Shown here piece by piece: positions 28,197 to 39,117 of a DNA stretch of 64,000 nt. A program made the position numbers and the translations under genes. The stretch is taken from positions 80,001 through 144,000 of the forward strand of contig NZ_CVTA01000005.1 in assembly GCF_001050035.1 (NCBI RefSeq). Reading direction: 5' to 3'. The first letter of the stretch is position 1. Every line of letters begins with the position of its first letter. The stretch is from Mycolicibacterium komanii. GTDB taxonomy: Bacteria; Actinomycetota; Actinomycetes; Mycobacteriales; Mycobacteriaceae. The notes beneath the pieces were generated by a model. The model saw nothing but the letters and a program-made list of their open reading frames with translations. It was not told the DNA's origin and ran no database searches.

Positions 28197-30263
28197 ATGA
28201 TCGGGCAGAACAGCCGGGGCACCTCGGTGTTGGGTCGAATGGCGATCGGTCTGCTCGTGGGCGCCGTCGCATTGCTGCTGGCGCCGGTGGTGAGCGCGTC
28301 GCCGGAATCCGATGCCGCCAACGCCGCGATCACGGCCGCGTTCGACGCCAGCGGCGGCGATGGCGGACCCCTGGGCCCTCGGCAGGGCGACGTGTACGAG
28401 GTGGGCGACGGCTTCGCGCAGAACTTCGCCGGCGGCAAGATCTTCTTCACCCCCGACACCGGCGCACACATCATGCGGGGCGCGATCCTGGAGAAGTACG
28501 AATCGCTGGGCGGCCCCGCCGACAGCGACCTCGGATTCCCCACCATGGACGACGGCCCCGGCCGGGCGCCGGGCAGCTTCAACGTCACGTTCAGCGCCAG
28601 CGACAACCCGGTGATCTTCTGGACGCCCGACACCGGCGCGAGGGTGGTCCGCGGACCGATCAACGCGGCGTGGGACAAGTTGGGCGGATCCAGCGGAACG
28701 CTCGGCGTGCCGGCCGACGACGAGTCGTACCGTGGCGATCTGGTCACCCAGAAGTTCACCGGTGGCGAGATCACCTACAACACCCGCGACAAGAAGTTCA
28801 CCACCGTGCCGCCCGACCTCGCGGGACAGTTGGCCGATCTACAGGTACCGGGTGACGCGACGGCGGCGATCAACGCGGCGCGCCGTGCGGCAGGCGGCCC
28901 ACTGGGGCCGTTGGGCGCTGCGGAAGGGCCCCCGTATCCGATCGGCAAGGACGGTCTGGGCCAGAACTTCGCCGGCGGCAAGATCTTCTACAGCCCGCAG
29001 ACAGGCGCACGAGTCGTCACCGGTCAGGTCCTGGCCAAGTACGAAAGCCTCGGTGGCCCCGAAGGGGACCTCGGCTTCCCGGTGTCCAGCGAGAGCGACG
29101 GCGGCTTGCCGACCGCGAGCCGCATGTCCCGCTTCGCCGCCGAGGACAAGCCGGTGATCTTCTGGACGCCCGACTACGGCGCGGTGCTGGTGCGCGGCGC
29201 GATGAGTGCGGCCTGGGACAAACTCGACGGCGCGGAGGGCACGCTCGGCGCGCCGATGGCCGACCAGACCGAGAAGGGTGACGTCGTCACGCAGCGGTTC
29301 AGCGGCGGCGTCGTCTCCTGGAATCGCAAGACCGGCGAGTTCAGCACCGAACCGCCCAACCTCGCCGGGGAGCTGGCCGGCCTCGAGGTGCCTGCCGAGC
29401 AGAAGTCCGAAACGCCGGGCAGCCAGCGCACCTCGGACTCCGGCGGCGACAGGAACTGGTTCACCTTCAGCTGGTGGTGGCTGCTGGCGATCGTGCCGGT
29501 GATCGTGCTGGTCGCCCTGGTGGCATTCGCGACGATGCGCAACCGGCGTCGTCCGGATGTCGATCGCCCAGGCGCGGTCGACGGCCGGTATGACGACGCG
29601 TACGGCTCCGACGCCGAACACGCCTACAACGCACCGGGTTCGGACGAGCACCTGTCCAACGGTGGCGACCCGTCGGCCGCGATGTTCGGTGATCGGTATG
29701 CCACAGAGGGTTTGGGAGCGCTCTCCGCGCCGGGGGAGTCGACCGACTCGCCGGGTAGCCCGTGGGAGGGGCCGTCACAGAGCTTCGGCGAAACCTCGGA
29801 ATCGGCTGGCATCGGTGAAGACGAGGAAAACCCCGACAACGTCGACACCGCGCCTACACGCATCCCGGCTTCCGAAGAAGCCGCGATCGCCGCGGGGCGC
29901 CTGACCGCCGACCACGACGAGACGGCCGGCGAGCACGATGAGCCCGACGAATTCGATACCGAGGCCGAAGAACTCGATGTCGCTGCCGAACCGGTTGAAT
30001 CCGAACCGCGTCAACGGGATTCGCTGACCGACACGGGCCGTCACGCCCGGATCGTCATCGACGAGCCCGAAGTGCCCAGTCCCGCCTTCCGATTACCGGT
30101 CGGCGATACCGCGGAGGCGCCCGAGGGATACCCGATCAAGGCGGACACCCAGTCGGGCCGCTACTGGCTGCCCACCTCCGCCGACTATGACGAGGTGCAC
30201 GCCGAAATCTGGTTCTCCAGCGAGGAATTCGCCCGGACGAACGGATTCGTCCGCGCCGACTAG
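28197..30263 (+). CDS. LGFP-repeat envelope protein (Rv2721c-like)
   Basis: This 688-residue protein has a signal peptide (hydrophobic residues about 15-35, VVSASPE). An extracellular part follows with repeated LGFP-type modules ([36 protein letters not shown], arranged as two similar halves). Near residue 430 comes one transmembrane helix ([19 protein letters not shown]). The last 240 residues are very acidic and probably cytoplasmic. LGFP repeats in corynebacteria and mycobacteria are linked to the cell wall. The start has a good ribosome site. Confidence 0.88.
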   Translation: MIGQNSRGTSVLGRMAIGLLVGAVALLLAPVVSASPESDAANAAITAAFDASGGDGGPLGPRQGDVYEVGDGFAQNFAGGKIFFTPDTGAHIMRGAILEKYESLGGPADSDLGFPTMDDGPGRAPGSFNVTFSASDNPVIFWTPDTGARVVRGPINAAWDKLGGSSGTLGVPADDESYRGDLVTQKFTGGEITYNTRDKKFTTVPPDLAGQLADLQVPGDATAAINAARRAAGGPLGPLGAAEGPPYPIGKDGLGQNFAGGKIFYSPQTGARVVTGQVLAKYESLGGPEGDLGFPVSSESDGGLPTASRMSRFAAEDKPVIFWTPDYGAVLVRGAMSAAWDKLDGAEGTLGAPMADQTEKGDVVTQRFSGGVVSWNRKTGEFSTEPPNLAGELAGLEVPAEQKSETPGSQRTSDSGGDRNWFTFSWWWLLAIVPVIVLVALVAFATMRNRRRPDVDRPGAVDGRYDDAYGSDAEHAYNAPGSDEHLSNGGDPSAAMFGDRYATEGLGALSAPGESTDSPGSPWEGPSQSFGETSESAGIGEDEENPDNVDTAPTRIPASEEAAIAAGRLTADHDETAGEHDEPDEFDTEAEELDVAAEPVESEPRQRDSLTDTGRHARIVIDEPEVPSPAFRLPVGDTAEAPEGYPIKADTQSGRYWLPTSADYDEVHAEIWFSSEEFARTNGFVRAD

Positions 30264-30955
30264 ATCTTTCGGATGACGGTGACGACCTTGCCCAGCACTG
30301 CGGCGTCGTTACCGGGGATCGGATCGAACGCCGGATTGTGCGGCATGAGCCAGACCTGGCCGCGCGTGCGTTTGAACGTCTTGACCGTGGCTTCGCCGTC
30401 GATCATCGCGGCCACGATGTCGCCGTTGTCGGCGACGTTCTGCTGACGCACGACCACCCAGTCGCCGTCGCAGATCGCGGCGTCGACCATGGAGTCGCCG
30501 ACGACCTTAAGCAGGAACAGCGAACCTTCGCCGACCAGTTCGCGCGGCAGCGGGAAGACGTCCTCGACGGCCTCCTCGGCCAGGATCGGTCCGCCCGCTG
30601 CGATGCGTCCCAGCACCGGCACGAACGTCGGCTCCGGTAGGGCGTCGGAGCCGGCGACATCGGTGGCGACGATCGGCGTCACATGGTCGTCGGCGCCGCG
30701 GACGTCGACGGCGCGCGGCCGGTTGGGATCGCGGCGCAGATAGCCCTTGCGCTCCAATGTGCGCAGCTGGTGGGCGACCGAGGAGGTGGACGTCAATCCG
30801 ACCGCGTCGCCGATCTCCCTGATGCTCGGGGGATAGCCGCGGCTGGTGACCGAGGCGCGGATCACGTCGAGGATGGTGCGCTGGCGTTCGGTGAGCGCCG
30901 GGTCCAGGGTTCGGGCCCCGCCGGTGCCTTCCGGGTTGTCGCTGCTCGAGTCCAT
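30260..30955 (-). CDS. lexA: LexA, SOS repressor
   Basis: This 231-residue repressor has the N-terminal winged helix-turn-helix ([21 protein letters not shown]), the cleavage site at Ala-Gly in RIAAGGP, catalytic Ser in [10 protein letters not shown] and Lys in ATVKTF. RecA filaments promote its self-cleavage. The ATG at 30955 is chosen; a start at 30991 would place the SOS box inside the coding region. It converges on the LGFP gene with a 4-base overlap of stops. Confidence 0.97.
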   Translation of the reverse strand: MDSSSDNPEGTGGARTLDPALTERQRTILDVIRASVTSRGYPPSIREIGDAVGLTSTSSVAHQLRTLERKGYLRRDPNRPRAVDVRGADDHVTPIVATDVAGSDALPEPTFVPVLGRIAAGGPILAEEAVEDVFPLPRELVGEGSLFLLKVVGDSMVDAAICDGDWVVVRQQNVADNGDIVAAMIDGEATVKTFKRTRGQVWLMPHNPAFDPIPGNDAAVLGKVVTVIRKI

Positions 30956-30987
30956 GCCGCCGAATGTAACCCGCGACATCCGATTAA

Positions 30988-31003
30988 TCAAACATTTGTT
31001 CGA
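30988..31003. promoter_or_regulatory. SOS box of lexA
   Basis: TCAAAC-ATTT-GTTCGA matches TCGAAC-N4-GTTCGA at 11 of 12 positions and lies 33 bases upstream of lexA. It implies autoregulation. Confidence 0.8.
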
Positions 31004-31081
31004 GGCGTGTTGCCCTCGTGGTGCCTGCGCGATCGCGCGGCGATTTCTTGTCGGTGGCCCGTTCTATCGTTTCACAACAGT

Positions 31082-31129
31082 TCGATCACACGTTCTATCT
31101 TTCGAACATGTGAGCGAGTATGTTCGAAC
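31082..31129. promoter_or_regulatory. Cluster of LexA-type sites before the LysM gene
   Basis: TCGATC-ACAC-GTTCTA (31082-31097) matches the SOS box at 10 of 12 positions. Next is TCGAAC-ATGT-GAGCGA (31102-31117), with one perfect half-site. Then GTTCGAAC (31122-31129) joins two half-sites head to head. The cluster lies 36-83 bases upstream of the LysM gene start. In M. tuberculosis the same divergent pair (lexA and Rv2719c) is DNA-damage inducible. Confidence 0.65.
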
Positions 31130-31164
31130 ACAAGAGCGAAGGCAGCGGACCGGAAGGCAGTAAG

Positions 31165-31617
31165 ATGACCGTTCTCGACATCCACGAATTTCAGCCCACG
31201 CGCGTGGTCAGGACCGGTAACCGGCCGGTTCGCGCCCGTCGACGGCCGTCGACGGTTCGACCGGCAGGGGCGGCGGTGCGTTATCGGGGAACCGGCGTGA
31301 TGATGTCGCGTGCTTCGCACCGGCGTCGGCCGATCACCCCGGCCACCACCGTGCTGCTTTCCTTGGTGGCGGCGGGAATCACGGTGTGGCTCGGCCTCGT
31401 CGCACAGTTCGGCGGCGTGGTGGGCACCACCTCGGCCGCGGTGCCGGACCGGCTCGCGGTGGTCCAGGTCCAGTCCGGGGAGAGCCTGCAACAGGTGGCG
31501 CTGAGGGTGGCCCCGGACGCTCCCGTGGGCCAGGTGATGGACCGCATCCGCGAGCTGAACCAGCTCGACTCGTCGTCGGTGGACGCCGGGCAGACGCTGA
31601 TCGCCCCGGTCGGCTGA
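31165..31617 (+). CDS. chiZ: SOS-induced LysM protein (ChiZ/Rv2719c-like)
   Basis: This 150-residue protein has a basic N-terminus, one membrane helix ([20 protein letters not shown]) and a C-terminal LysM domain ([17 protein letters not shown] to [11 protein letters not shown]) that should bind peptidoglycan outside. The M. tuberculosis counterpart is a damage-induced cell-wall hydrolase reported to affect division. The ATG at 31165 has the ribosome site GGAAGG. It is divergent from lexA and preceded by clustered SOS sites. Confidence 0.86.
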   Translation: MTVLDIHEFQPTRVVRTGNRPVRARRRPSTVRPAGAAVRYRGTGVMMSRASHRRRPITPATTVLLSLVAAGITVWLGLVAQFGGVVGTTSAAVPDRLAVVQVQSGESLQQVALRVAPDAPVGQVMDRIRELNQLDSSSVDAGQTLIAPVG

Positions 31618-31776
31618 CGCTGGAGTCGCAGGCAAACGACCTGGTGCGCAGATATGTTCACCGACCGATCGTTCGGCTACGTGCCCTTCAGCGCGGTGCT
31701 GGGCCATCGCAACCCGCCGCAGGTACGCTCGGAGAGGTTCGAGTTGGTCGTTTGTCGGCGCGGCGAAGGAGCGGTG

Positions 31777-32247
31777 ATGCACTGTCCGTTCTGTCGTCAC
31801 CCGGATTCGCGCGTGGTGGACTCCCGTGAAACCGATGAGGGCCAGGCCATTCGGCGCCGCCGGTCCTGTCCGGAATGTGGTCGTCGGTTCACCACGGTGG
31901 AGACCGCCGTCCTGGCCGTGGTCAAGCGCAGCGGCGTCACCGAGCCGTTCAGCCGCGAGAAGGTCATCAAGGGAGTGCGCCGGGCCTGTCAGGGCAGCCA
32001 GGTCGACGAGGACGCGCTGAACCTGCTGGCCCAGCAGGTCGAGGACGCCGTCCGTGCCTCGGGATCGCCCGAGGTGCCCAGTCACGAAGTCGGGCTCGCC
32101 ATCCTCGGGCCGCTGCGCGATCTCGACGAGGTCGCCTACCTTCGCTTCGCCTCGGTGTATCGCGGGTTCACCTCGGCCGAGGACTTCGAGCGTGAGATCG
32201 AGGAACTGCGGGCGCACCGAAACTCGCCGCAGCCGACGGCCAGCTGA
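31777..32247 (+). CDS. nrdR: NrdR, ribonucleotide reductase repressor
   Basis: This 156-residue regulator has an N-terminal zinc ribbon ([29 protein letters not shown]) and an ATP-cone that senses ATP/dATP. It represses nrd genes, which are not in this window. The ATG at 31777 has the ribosome site AGGAG at five bases. It follows the LysM gene, the usual mycobacterial order. Confidence 0.97.
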   Translation: MHCPFCRHPDSRVVDSRETDEGQAIRRRRSCPECGRRFTTVETAVLAVVKRSGVTEPFSREKVIKGVRRACQGSQVDEDALNLLAQQVEDAVRASGSPEVPSHEVGLAILGPLRDLDEVAYLRFASVYRGFTSAEDFEREIEELRAHRNSPQPTAS

Positions 32248-32290
32248 TCCCGATTCGGATTGCCGGACAACTCACCGGGCCACGTGTCCT

Positions 32291-32977
32291 TCAGTCGATC
32301 TGCTTGATGCCATCGTTGACCACGCGACCGGCAACACGCACCCAGCCCTCGGGGCTCCACTCGGTGTAGATGTGTGAACCCTTTCCCTGCACGATCCTCA
32401 GGTCGCGACTCAGGTAGTCGGTGATCCGCACGGCGGCGGCGCCGGTGGCTTCGTCTTCCGGCACACCCAGGTCGGTCGCGAACATCCGGGACCGCAGCTC
32501 ACCCTTGTCCCTGTCGGTCCACGTCCACACGTAGTGGTTGATGTCGTCGGGATAGTCCGACGGGTTGAGCGCGAGAAGCTCGTCGACGGAGCCGATGTCG
32601 TGGATGGCGAATTCGGGTGCCCACTCCGCGCGGGCCTGAACGGAGGTGAGGTCGTCGGCGTAGGCGATCTGGACGATGCCGGCGGGAACGCGCAAGGTGT
32701 GCACGGGTGCGCCCTGCTCGCGCAGCCACCACGCCGCGCCGACAGTGGGATGTCCGGCGAAGGGCAGTTCGACGGCCGGCGTGTAGATGCGCGCGTGTGC
32801 TGTGTTCGTACCCGGGGCTGGCAGATCGACGAATATGGTTTCGCTGTAACCCAATTGGGTCGCTATCCGCTGGTGATCATTCGCGTCGACGGTGCTGGCG
32901 TCGACGACACCGAGAGGGTTTCCGTGCTTGCCGTCAGGGTCGGTGAAGACCCGCAACACCGTCACGTCGATGGCCAT
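32291..32977 (-). CDS. PhzF-family protein (Rv2716-like)
   Basis: This 228-residue member of the PhzF isomerase fold shows [17 protein letters not shown] at the start, the motif [16 protein letters not shown] and the late segment [16 protein letters not shown]. PhzF proteins act in phenazine synthesis in some bacteria, but most relatives have unknown roles, and no phenazine genes are near. It converges with nrdR across a 43-base gap. Confidence 0.9.
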   Translation of the reverse strand: MAIDVTVLRVFTDPDGKHGNPLGVVDASTVDANDHQRIATQLGYSETIFVDLPAPGTNTAHARIYTPAVELPFAGHPTVGAAWWLREQGAPVHTLRVPAGIVQIAYADDLTSVQARAEWAPEFAIHDIGSVDELLALNPSDYPDDINHYVWTWTDRDKGELRSRMFATDLGVPEDEATGAAAVRITDYLSRDLRIVQGKGSHIYTEWSPEGWVRVAGRVVNDGIKQID

Positions 32978-33046
32978 GGGGCCGATGCTACTTGCTATCG
33001 GCGTGAAATCAGCGTGGTGTTGGCGCGGCCGCGGTGGGCGGGGTGA

Positions 33047-34069
33047 TCAGGTCGCGCTGCGCTCGTCGGTGCCCATCGCGTCGAGCACCGCGACCCGCGT
33101 GTCGGCCGAACCGGAGATCGTGTTCTCGGTGATCCCCGCCCGTAACAGCCCGCGCAGGTACTCCTGGTCGTAGGCGGCCGGTTCAGTGCCGTCGATGAAC
33201 TTCTCGACCACCTCGACGAAGCGTTCGGGGTCGTCGTGGAACGGGAAATGGCCCGAACCGTCGAAGATTTCCAGTTGCGACCCCGGCATCGCCGCGTGGG
33301 CCATCCGCGCGTGGCTGACGGGGATCACGGCGTCGCAGCTGCCCCAGATCAGCTGCACCGGAACCGATTGTGTCAGGTAACAGCGGTCGAGCATGGTCAC
33401 CACCTGGCCGCGCCAATCGACGACCGCGCGCAGCGTCCGCGCGAACGCCGAAGACGCCGTCGGCTCGGGGAGGTCGTTGAGGATGCGCAACACCTGAGGC
33501 AGATCGCGACCCAGGCCGGTGGATCCCAACACACCGCCGGCGACGCGACCCGCCACCTGCAGTGCGGGCAGCACGAACGGCAGGCGCAGCAGCGCCAGCG
33601 CCTCACTGCCCATCGGCAGCGAGGCGAACCGCAGCGCGATGTTCACATCCCGCGTCACCCCGCCCGCACCGACCAGGATGAGCCGGTCGACGAGCTGGGG
33701 GAACTGATAGGCGAACTGCATGGCCACTCCGCCGCCGAGCGAATGGCCGATCACCGTGACGTGGTCGATGTCCAACACGCTCAACAGGTCGCGCATCCCG
33801 TTCGCGTAGGCCGCGACCGAATAGTCCGCGCGTGGCTTGTCGGATTTGCCGTGGCCCAACAGGTCCGGCGCGATGACCGTGAACCGCTGCGCGAGCTTCG
33901 ACTGGACCGTCTCCCACGTCGTCGAGTTGTCGCCGATGCCGTGGATCAGCAGAATCGCCGGCCCCGAGCCCGCCACGCGGTACGCGCGCCGGTAACCGTG
34001 GATGGTGCGGAACTGCAGGACGGGCGTCAGATCCCGCACGGGGCGAAGGTTCGGCTTTCGCGGCGCCAT
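33047..34069 (-). CDS. Alpha/beta hydrolase (Rv2715-like)
   Basis: This 340-residue hydrolase has an oxyanion HGIGDNSTTW, nucleophile elbow GHSLGGG, an acid in the GSCDAVIPV region and the histidine in GSGHFPFHD. It is a soluble enzyme without a signal peptide. The substrate is unknown. It lies in a row with the PhzF and PAC2 genes in mycobacteria. Confidence 0.92.
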   Translation of the reverse strand: MAPRKPNLRPVRDLTPVLQFRTIHGYRRAYRVAGSGPAILLIHGIGDNSTTWETVQSKLAQRFTVIAPDLLGHGKSDKPRADYSVAAYANGMRDLLSVLDIDHVTVIGHSLGGGVAMQFAYQFPQLVDRLILVGAGGVTRDVNIALRFASLPMGSEALALLRLPFVLPALQVAGRVAGGVLGSTGLGRDLPQVLRILNDLPEPTASSAFARTLRAVVDWRGQVVTMLDRCYLTQSVPVQLIWGSCDAVIPVSHARMAHAAMPGSQLEIFDGSGHFPFHDDPERFVEVVEKFIDGTEPAAYDQEYLRGLLRAGITENTISGSADTRVAVLDAMGTDERSAT

Positions 34070-34134
34070 TGCGCCAACTTAGCGGGCCGCCGTCAACCTC
34101 GCGCCTCGAGCGCCCATTCACCGGGCGATGGTCG

Positions 34135-35124
34135 TCATCCGGCGTCGTCGCCGTCCTCGAAGCGGTCCTTGGTCTTCTTCTCGGCCTGTTGGGCCAGGAA
34201 CCGCTCGAACTCGGCGCCGAGCTCCTCGCCGCTGGGTAGGTCCTCGTCGCTGGCCAACAGGGACCGGTTCTCCTGGGCCGCCATGTACGCGTCGTATTGA
34301 CGCTCGAGGGCGGCGACCACCTGTGCCACCTCGGGGCTCTGCTCGACCTGCTCGTTGATCTTCGTGAGCACCTCCGCCCCGGCAGTGACCAGCGCCTCGA
34401 ACGGGATCTGCAGCGACGCGTTCCTGGCGACTTCGGCCAGCAACGCCTCCGCCGCCGCGGGGTAGTCGGTCTGCGCCAGATAGTGCGGCACGTGGACGGT
34501 GAAGCCGACGACCTCGTGCCCGTGCTGCGACATCCGGAACTCGAGCAGGTTGGACACGCTCGCGGGGACCTGTACCTCGCCGATCCACGGCTGGTGGTCG
34601 GAGATCAGTTCCTTGTCGCTGGAGTGCGCGGTCATCGTGATCGGGCGGGTGTGCGGCACCGCCATCGGGATGGCGCCCAGCCCCACGACGCGGCGCACAC
34701 CGAGCTGTTCGGCCAGCAGTCGCACGGCGGTGATGAACCGCTCCCAGCGCAGGTCCGGTTCCATGCCAGCCAGAAGTAGGAACGGGGTTCCGACGCTGTC
34801 GCGCATCGCGTACAGGTTGAGCTCGGGGTCCTCGTAGTTGGTGAAGTGGTCGGTCTTGAACGTCATCAACGGGCGCCGTGACCGGTAGTCGAGCAACTCG
34901 TCGATCGCGAACGACGCCACCAACTCGGTGTCGAGGGTGTCCTTCAGATGCTGGGCAGCCAGCCGGATGGCGTGACCGGCGTCGGAGAAACCTTCGAGGG
35001 CGTGGATGAGCACCGGCCCGCGGCCGTCCTTGGACGACAGCTGGGGAGCGGGGAACTCCAACTCGTACATGCCTGATTGGTCCGGCTGGTAATGCTGCTC
35101 GGGGTTATCAGCGTTGTCAGCCAT
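34135..35124 (-). CDS. PAC2-family protein (Rv2714-like)
   Basis: This 329-residue member of the PAC2 family, related to proteasome-assembly chaperones, has a crystallised M. tuberculosis homologue of unknown function. Visible are ALEGFSDAGHAIRLA, VRRVVGLGAIPMAVPHTRP and the coiled C-terminus ending ERFLAQQAEKKTKDRFEDGDD. The start is the ATG at 35124. It is close to the hydrolase gene and the same strand as sthA. Confidence 0.92.
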   Translation of the reverse strand: MADNADNPEQHYQPDQSGMYELEFPAPQLSSKDGRGPVLIHALEGFSDAGHAIRLAAQHLKDTLDTELVASFAIDELLDYRSRRPLMTFKTDHFTNYEDPELNLYAMRDSVGTPFLLLAGMEPDLRWERFITAVRLLAEQLGVRRVVGLGAIPMAVPHTRPITMTAHSSDKELISDHQPWIGEVQVPASVSNLLEFRMSQHGHEVVGFTVHVPHYLAQTDYPAAAEALLAEVARNASLQIPFEALVTAGAEVLTKINEQVEQSPEVAQVVAALERQYDAYMAAQENRSLLASDEDLPSGEELGAEFERFLAQQAEKKTKDRFEDGDDAG

Positions 35125-35258
35125 GAGCCTCGCCTCCTCGCGGTAGTGCCGGACCGTGAACGTCTTACTACAGTGACAACTAGTCTCGCGCATGTTGCGT
35201 TCCCACTGCCGGGCATCCCATGCCCGGAGCGACGAAATTGTTTGCCGAGACCCGCCCG

Positions 35259-36674
35259 TCAGGTGCGGAACTGGTTGAGGGCGCGCAGCTTGTTCATCAC
35301 GTCCAGCGCCGCGACCTTGTACGCCTCGGAGAAGGTGGGATAGTTGAACACCGCGTCGACAAGGTATTCGACGGTCCCGCCGCAGCCCATCACCGCCTGG
35401 CCGATGTGCACCATCTCGGTGGCGCTGGTACCGAAGATGTGCACGCCGAGCAACCTGAGATCGTCGGTGGACACCAGCAGCTTGAGCATGCCGTACGAGT
35501 CGCCGGCGATCTGGCCCCTGGCCAATTCGCGGTAGCGCGACACCCCGACTTCGTAGGGGATCGCGTTGCGGGTGAGCTCGACCTCGGTCGCGCCGACGTA
35601 GGACACCTCCGGAATCGAGTAGATGCCGATCGGTTGCAAGTCCGTCATGCCTTTCGCCGGCTCGCCGAACGCGTGATAGGCCGCCAGCCTGCCCTGGTCC
35701 ATCGACGTCGCGGCCAGCGCGGGAAAACCGATCACGTCGCCGACGGCGTAGATGTGGTCGACCATGGTCTGGAAGTTGCTGTCGACGTCGATGCGGCCGC
35801 GCGCGTCGGTCGCCAAGCCGGCGTTCTCCAGATCGAGATGCTCGGTCTGGCCCTGCCGACCCGCGGAGTACATCACCGTCTCGGCGGGGATCTGCTTACC
35901 GCTGGCCAGGGTGGTGACCGTGCCCGCGGCGCCGACGTCCACGGCGGTCACCTCTTCGCCGAACCGGAACGTCACCGCGAGGTCGCGCAGGTGAAACTTG
36001 AGCGCCTCGACGATCTCGGGGTCGCAGAAGTCGAGCATGTTGTCGCGCTTCTCCACGACGGTGACTTTGGTGCCGAGTGCGGCGAACATCGACGCGTACT
36101 CGATACCGATCACTCCGGCGCCGACCACGACCATCGTCGAGGGCAGCGATTTGAGGTCGAGGATCCCGTCGGAGTCCAGCACGCGGTCCTCGTCGAACTC
36201 GACGCCGGCCGGACGGGCCGGCTTGGTGCCGGTGGCGATCACAATGTATTCGCCGCTGACCGTGGTGCGCTCACCGCGGGTGGGTTCCTCGACCAACACG
36301 GTGTGCGGGTCGATGAACCTGCCGTGGCCCTGGATGAGGTCGATGCGGTTGCGCATCAGCTGCGAGCGGACGACGTCCTGCTCCTTGCCGATCACGTGGC
36401 TGGTACGCGCGAGCAGGTCGGCCGGCGTGATCTTTTCCTTGACGCGGTAGCTGGCGCCGTACAGCTCGCGCTGGCTCATGCCGGTGAGGTAGACGACCGC
36501 TTCGCGCAGCGTCTTGGACGGGATGGTCCCGGTGTTCACGCAGACGCCGCCCAGCATCCGGCCCCGCTCGACGACCGCGACGGTCTTCCCGAGCTTGGCC
36601 GCGGCGATCGCCGCCTTCTGCCCACCGGGTCCCGAACCGATGACGACGAGGTCGTACTCGAGCATGGACGCCAT
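35259..36674 (-). CDS. sthA: Soluble pyridine nucleotide transhydrogenase
   Basis: This 471-residue flavoprotein converts NADPH and NAD+ into NADP+ and NADH. It has the FAD site ([13 protein letters not shown]), NAD site ([16 protein letters not shown]) and the second FAD contact ([13 protein letters not shown]). The redox-active disulfide of related reductases is broken, with [10 protein letters not shown] where C-x4-C would be expected, which is diagnostic of SthA. The accessory nitrile hydratase island begins beyond its start. Confidence 0.95.
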   Translation of the reverse strand: MASMLEYDLVVIGSGPGGQKAAIAAAKLGKTVAVVERGRMLGGVCVNTGTIPSKTLREAVVYLTGMSQRELYGASYRVKEKITPADLLARTSHVIGKEQDVVRSQLMRNRIDLIQGHGRFIDPHTVLVEEPTRGERTTVSGEYIVIATGTKPARPAGVEFDEDRVLDSDGILDLKSLPSTMVVVGAGVIGIEYASMFAALGTKVTVVEKRDNMLDFCDPEIVEALKFHLRDLAVTFRFGEEVTAVDVGAAGTVTTLASGKQIPAETVMYSAGRQGQTEHLDLENAGLATDARGRIDVDSNFQTMVDHIYAVGDVIGFPALAATSMDQGRLAAYHAFGEPAKGMTDLQPIGIYSIPEVSYVGATEVELTRNAIPYEVGVSRYRELARGQIAGDSYGMLKLLVSTDDLRLLGVHIFGTSATEMVHIGQAVMGCGGTVEYLVDAVFNYPTFSEAYKVAALDVMNKLRALNQFRT

Positions 36675-36823
36675 GGCAACAAGATTTACGCCGGTTGAAC
36701 GATTTCCGCACGCCGACTGGCGTCAACCGACGCTGAATTCATCCCGAGCTCGGATCGATCCACAGCCGCGCGGGCGGCCAGAGTCGCCTACAACGTCGGC
36801 TTTGCCACTGACTGGGTACGGTG

Positions 36824-36844
36824 ACTGCCACCGGTGGGCAGTCG
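36824..36844. repeat. Small hairpin in the sthA / NmrA divergent gap
   Basis: GACTGCC (36824-36830) pairs with GGCAGTC (36838-36844) around the loop ACCGGTG. Neither flanking gene ends here, so it is not a terminator for them; it could mark the left edge of the inserted island or be an operator. Confidence 0.4.
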
Positions 36845-36944
36845 GTCAACCGAGGGCATCGCTGCCACCCCGTCGAATCGGCCGATCCGGGTTCGGCCCC
36901 ACAAAGCGGCTGTTTCTCTGGTCGGGCGCGGTTAGCGTGGAGTG

Positions 36945-37850
36945 ATGTACCTGATCACCGGCGCGGGCGGGGGAGTTGGCGGTGTCAGCCGTACCGTCGT
37001 CGAGTCGCTCCTGGGCAGCGGTGCGCCGGTGCGGGCGATGGTTCACCGCGACGATGCCCGGGCAGACGGACTGCGGGCGTTGGGCGCCGAGGTGGTCGTC
37101 GGTGACCTCACCCACCCGTCCGACGTCGCCGAAGCGATGACCGGCGTCGAGCGGATGTTCTTTTCCATGAGCGTGTCCCCCGACTATCTGGAGGCCACTG
37201 CGATCGTCTGCGATCTGGCCCGGGAGCGGGGCGGCTTCGAGGTGATCGTGAACATGTCTCAGATGACGGTCTCGCAGATGACATCGACCAGCACGGGCGA
37301 GTCCCGGCAGCATCGGCTGCACTGGCTGGCCGAGCACGTCATGAACTGGTCAGATCTGCCGGTGGTCCACATGCGGCCGACGGTGTTTCTCGACAACCCG
37401 ATGTTCACCATGATCGGGATGCGGTCGGTCCGCGACGACGGGGTGCTGGCGCTACCGTTCGGCACCGGTCGGACCTCACCGGTTGCCGCCACCGACGTGG
37501 CCAGCGTGGTCACCACGGTGCTGCGCGATCCGGCTGAGCACATCGGACACGTCTACGAGTTGACCGGACCGGCGGCGCTGAACATCGACGAGCTGGCAGC
37601 GGCATACTCGCGCGCGTTGGGCCGAACGGTGACAAGTCGCGACGTGCCCCTCGACGACTGGGTGGAGCACACGCTGGCGCCGGTGGGCCTGCCCTCGCAC
37701 GTCGTCCAGCACATCGCCACGATGGCGCGTCTGCACCGCGAGAACCGCTACGACCGCGCTACCAACGATGTCGAGAAGGTCACCGGTCAACCCGCACAGG
37801 GCGTCGCCCAGTACATCGGCGCGCACCCGGACGCGTTTGCCGTCCAATGA
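36945..37850 (+). CDS. NmrA-like NAD(P)-binding reductase, first gene of the nitrile hydratase operon
   Basis: This 301-residue atypical short-chain dehydrogenase has the nucleotide site [16 protein letters not shown] and [17 protein letters not shown] and [18 protein letters not shown] segments typical of the NmrA/QOR2-like group. There is no YxxxK catalytic pair. The stop overlaps the nitrile hydratase alpha start as ATGA, so the two are translationally coupled. Such coupling is not the usual nitrile hydratase arrangement (normally amidase or regulators). The substrate is unknown; an upstream step that yields or senses a nitrile is a guess. Confidence 0.88.
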   Translation: MYLITGAGGGVGGVSRTVVESLLGSGAPVRAMVHRDDARADGLRALGAEVVVGDLTHPSDVAEAMTGVERMFFSMSVSPDYLEATAIVCDLARERGGFEVIVNMSQMTVSQMTSTSTGESRQHRLHWLAEHVMNWSDLPVVHMRPTVFLDNPMFTMIGMRSVRDDGVLALPFGTGRTSPVAATDVASVVTTVLRDPAEHIGHVYELTGPAALNIDELAAAYSRALGRTVTSRDVPLDDWVEHTLAPVGLPSHVVQHIATMARLHRENRYDRATNDVEKVTGQPAQGVAQYIGAHPDAFAVQ

Positions 37851-38461
37851 CCAACGCCGAACACAGCGAATTATCCGACATCGAAATACGGGTGCGGGCG
37901 CTGGAATCGATCCTCACCGAGAAGGGCTACATCGACCCCGCGGCCGTCGACGCCATCGTCGAGGCCTACGAGACCCGGATCGGGCCACGCAATGGTGCGA
38001 TGGTGGTCGCGAAAGCCTGGACCGACGTCGGCTTCGCCCAGGCGCTGCGCGACGACGCGACAACTGCCATAAGAACTCTGGGCTTCGGCGGGCGTCAGGG
38101 TGAGCACATGAACGCGGTCGAGAACACGCCCGGTGAACACAACATGGTCGTGTGCACGCTGTGCTCGTGCTACCCGTGGCCCCTGCTGGGCCTGCCACCG
38201 GTTTGGTACAAGTCGGCGGCCTACCGATCGCGGGCGGTGATCGAGCCACGCAGCGTGCTCGCCGACTTCGGTGTGATGCTGCCCGCGAGCACCCGTATCC
38301 GAGTCTGGGACTCGACCGCCGAGCTCCGCCATTTGGTGATTCCGATGCGCCCGGCGGGCACCGACGGCTGGAGTGAGCAGCAGCTCGCTGCGCTCGTCAC
38401 CCGTGACTCGATGATCGGCACGGGCCTGGCGCTTCGTCCCGACCGGGTGGCTGCCCAGTGA
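37847..38461 (+). CDS. nthA: Nitrile hydratase alpha subunit (cobalt type likely)
   Basis: This 204-residue metal-binding subunit of nitrile hydratase converts R-CN to R-CONH2. The metal claw is [23 protein letters not shown], with Thr in the second place, is the cobalt-type signature (iron types have Ser). The long N-terminal helices ([17 protein letters not shown]) and [16 protein letters not shown] are typical. Thiocyanate hydrolase is the nearest alternative, but the two-subunit layout favours nitrile hydratase. Overlaps are 4 bases upstream and 4 downstream (GTGA). Confidence 0.92.
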   Translation: MTNAEHSELSDIEIRVRALESILTEKGYIDPAAVDAIVEAYETRIGPRNGAMVVAKAWTDVGFAQALRDDATTAIRTLGFGGRQGEHMNAVENTPGEHNMVVCTLCSCYPWPLLGLPPVWYKSAAYRSRAVIEPRSVLADFGVMLPASTRIRVWDSTAELRHLVIPMRPAGTDGWSEQQLAALVTRDSMIGTGLALRPDRVAAQ

Positions 38462-39117
38462 ACGGTGTGCACGACATGGGCGGTATGGCGGACTTTGGTC
38501 ACGTCCGGGAGGAGGCTGACGAGCCGACGTTCCACGCCGACTGGGAGCGCCGATCGTTCGGCCTCACTATCGCGGCGAGCGCCACCGGCGCCTGGAACGT
38601 CGACATGGGCCGACGCGCCCGCGAGTCACTGCCCGCCGCGGTGTACCTGACCTCGAGCTACTACGAGATCTGGGCCCGGGGCCTCGAGGCACTGCTTGTG
38701 GAGACCGGGCTGGTGACCGAAGAGGAACTCGCGGCGGGGCGCATGCTGACTTCCGTCAAACCGGTCAAACGTGTGCTGACGCCTGAGCTGGTGGCGCCGG
38801 CACTGCAGGGGGGCTCACCGAGTCTGCGGACTGGGCAGGCGCCCGCCCGGTTCGCGGTGGGCGATCACGTCGTCGCCCGCAACATGCACCCGAAGGGCCA
38901 CACCCGCCTGCCGCGCTATACGCGTGGCAAGTGCGGAGTGATCGAAAAGGTGCACGGGGCGCACGTATTTCCCGATACGCATGCGCACGGGCTCGGCGAG
39001 GCGCCGCAGTGGCTCTACACCGTGCGGTTCGACGGCGCCGAGCTCTGGGGAGTGGATGCCGAGCCCAACGTGACTTCGTCGATCGACGCCTGGGAGAGCT
39101 ATCTTGACCCCGCCTGA
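38458..39117 (+). CDS. nthB: Nitrile hydratase beta subunit
   Basis: This 219-residue partner of the alpha subunit has the N-terminal [14 protein letters not shown] and the C-terminal SH3-like barrel ([35 protein letters not shown]). It starts at the GTG overlapping the alpha stop and ends overlapping the activator start by 14 bases. Confidence 0.94.
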   Translation: MNGVHDMGGMADFGHVREEADEPTFHADWERRSFGLTIAASATGAWNVDMGRRARESLPAAVYLTSSYYEIWARGLEALLVETGLVTEEELAAGRMLTSVKPVKRVLTPELVAPALQGGSPSLRTGQAPARFAVGDHVVARNMHPKGHTRLPRYTRGKCGVIEKVHGAHVFPDTHAHGLGEAPQWLYTVRFDGAELWGVDAEPNVTSSIDAWESYLDPA

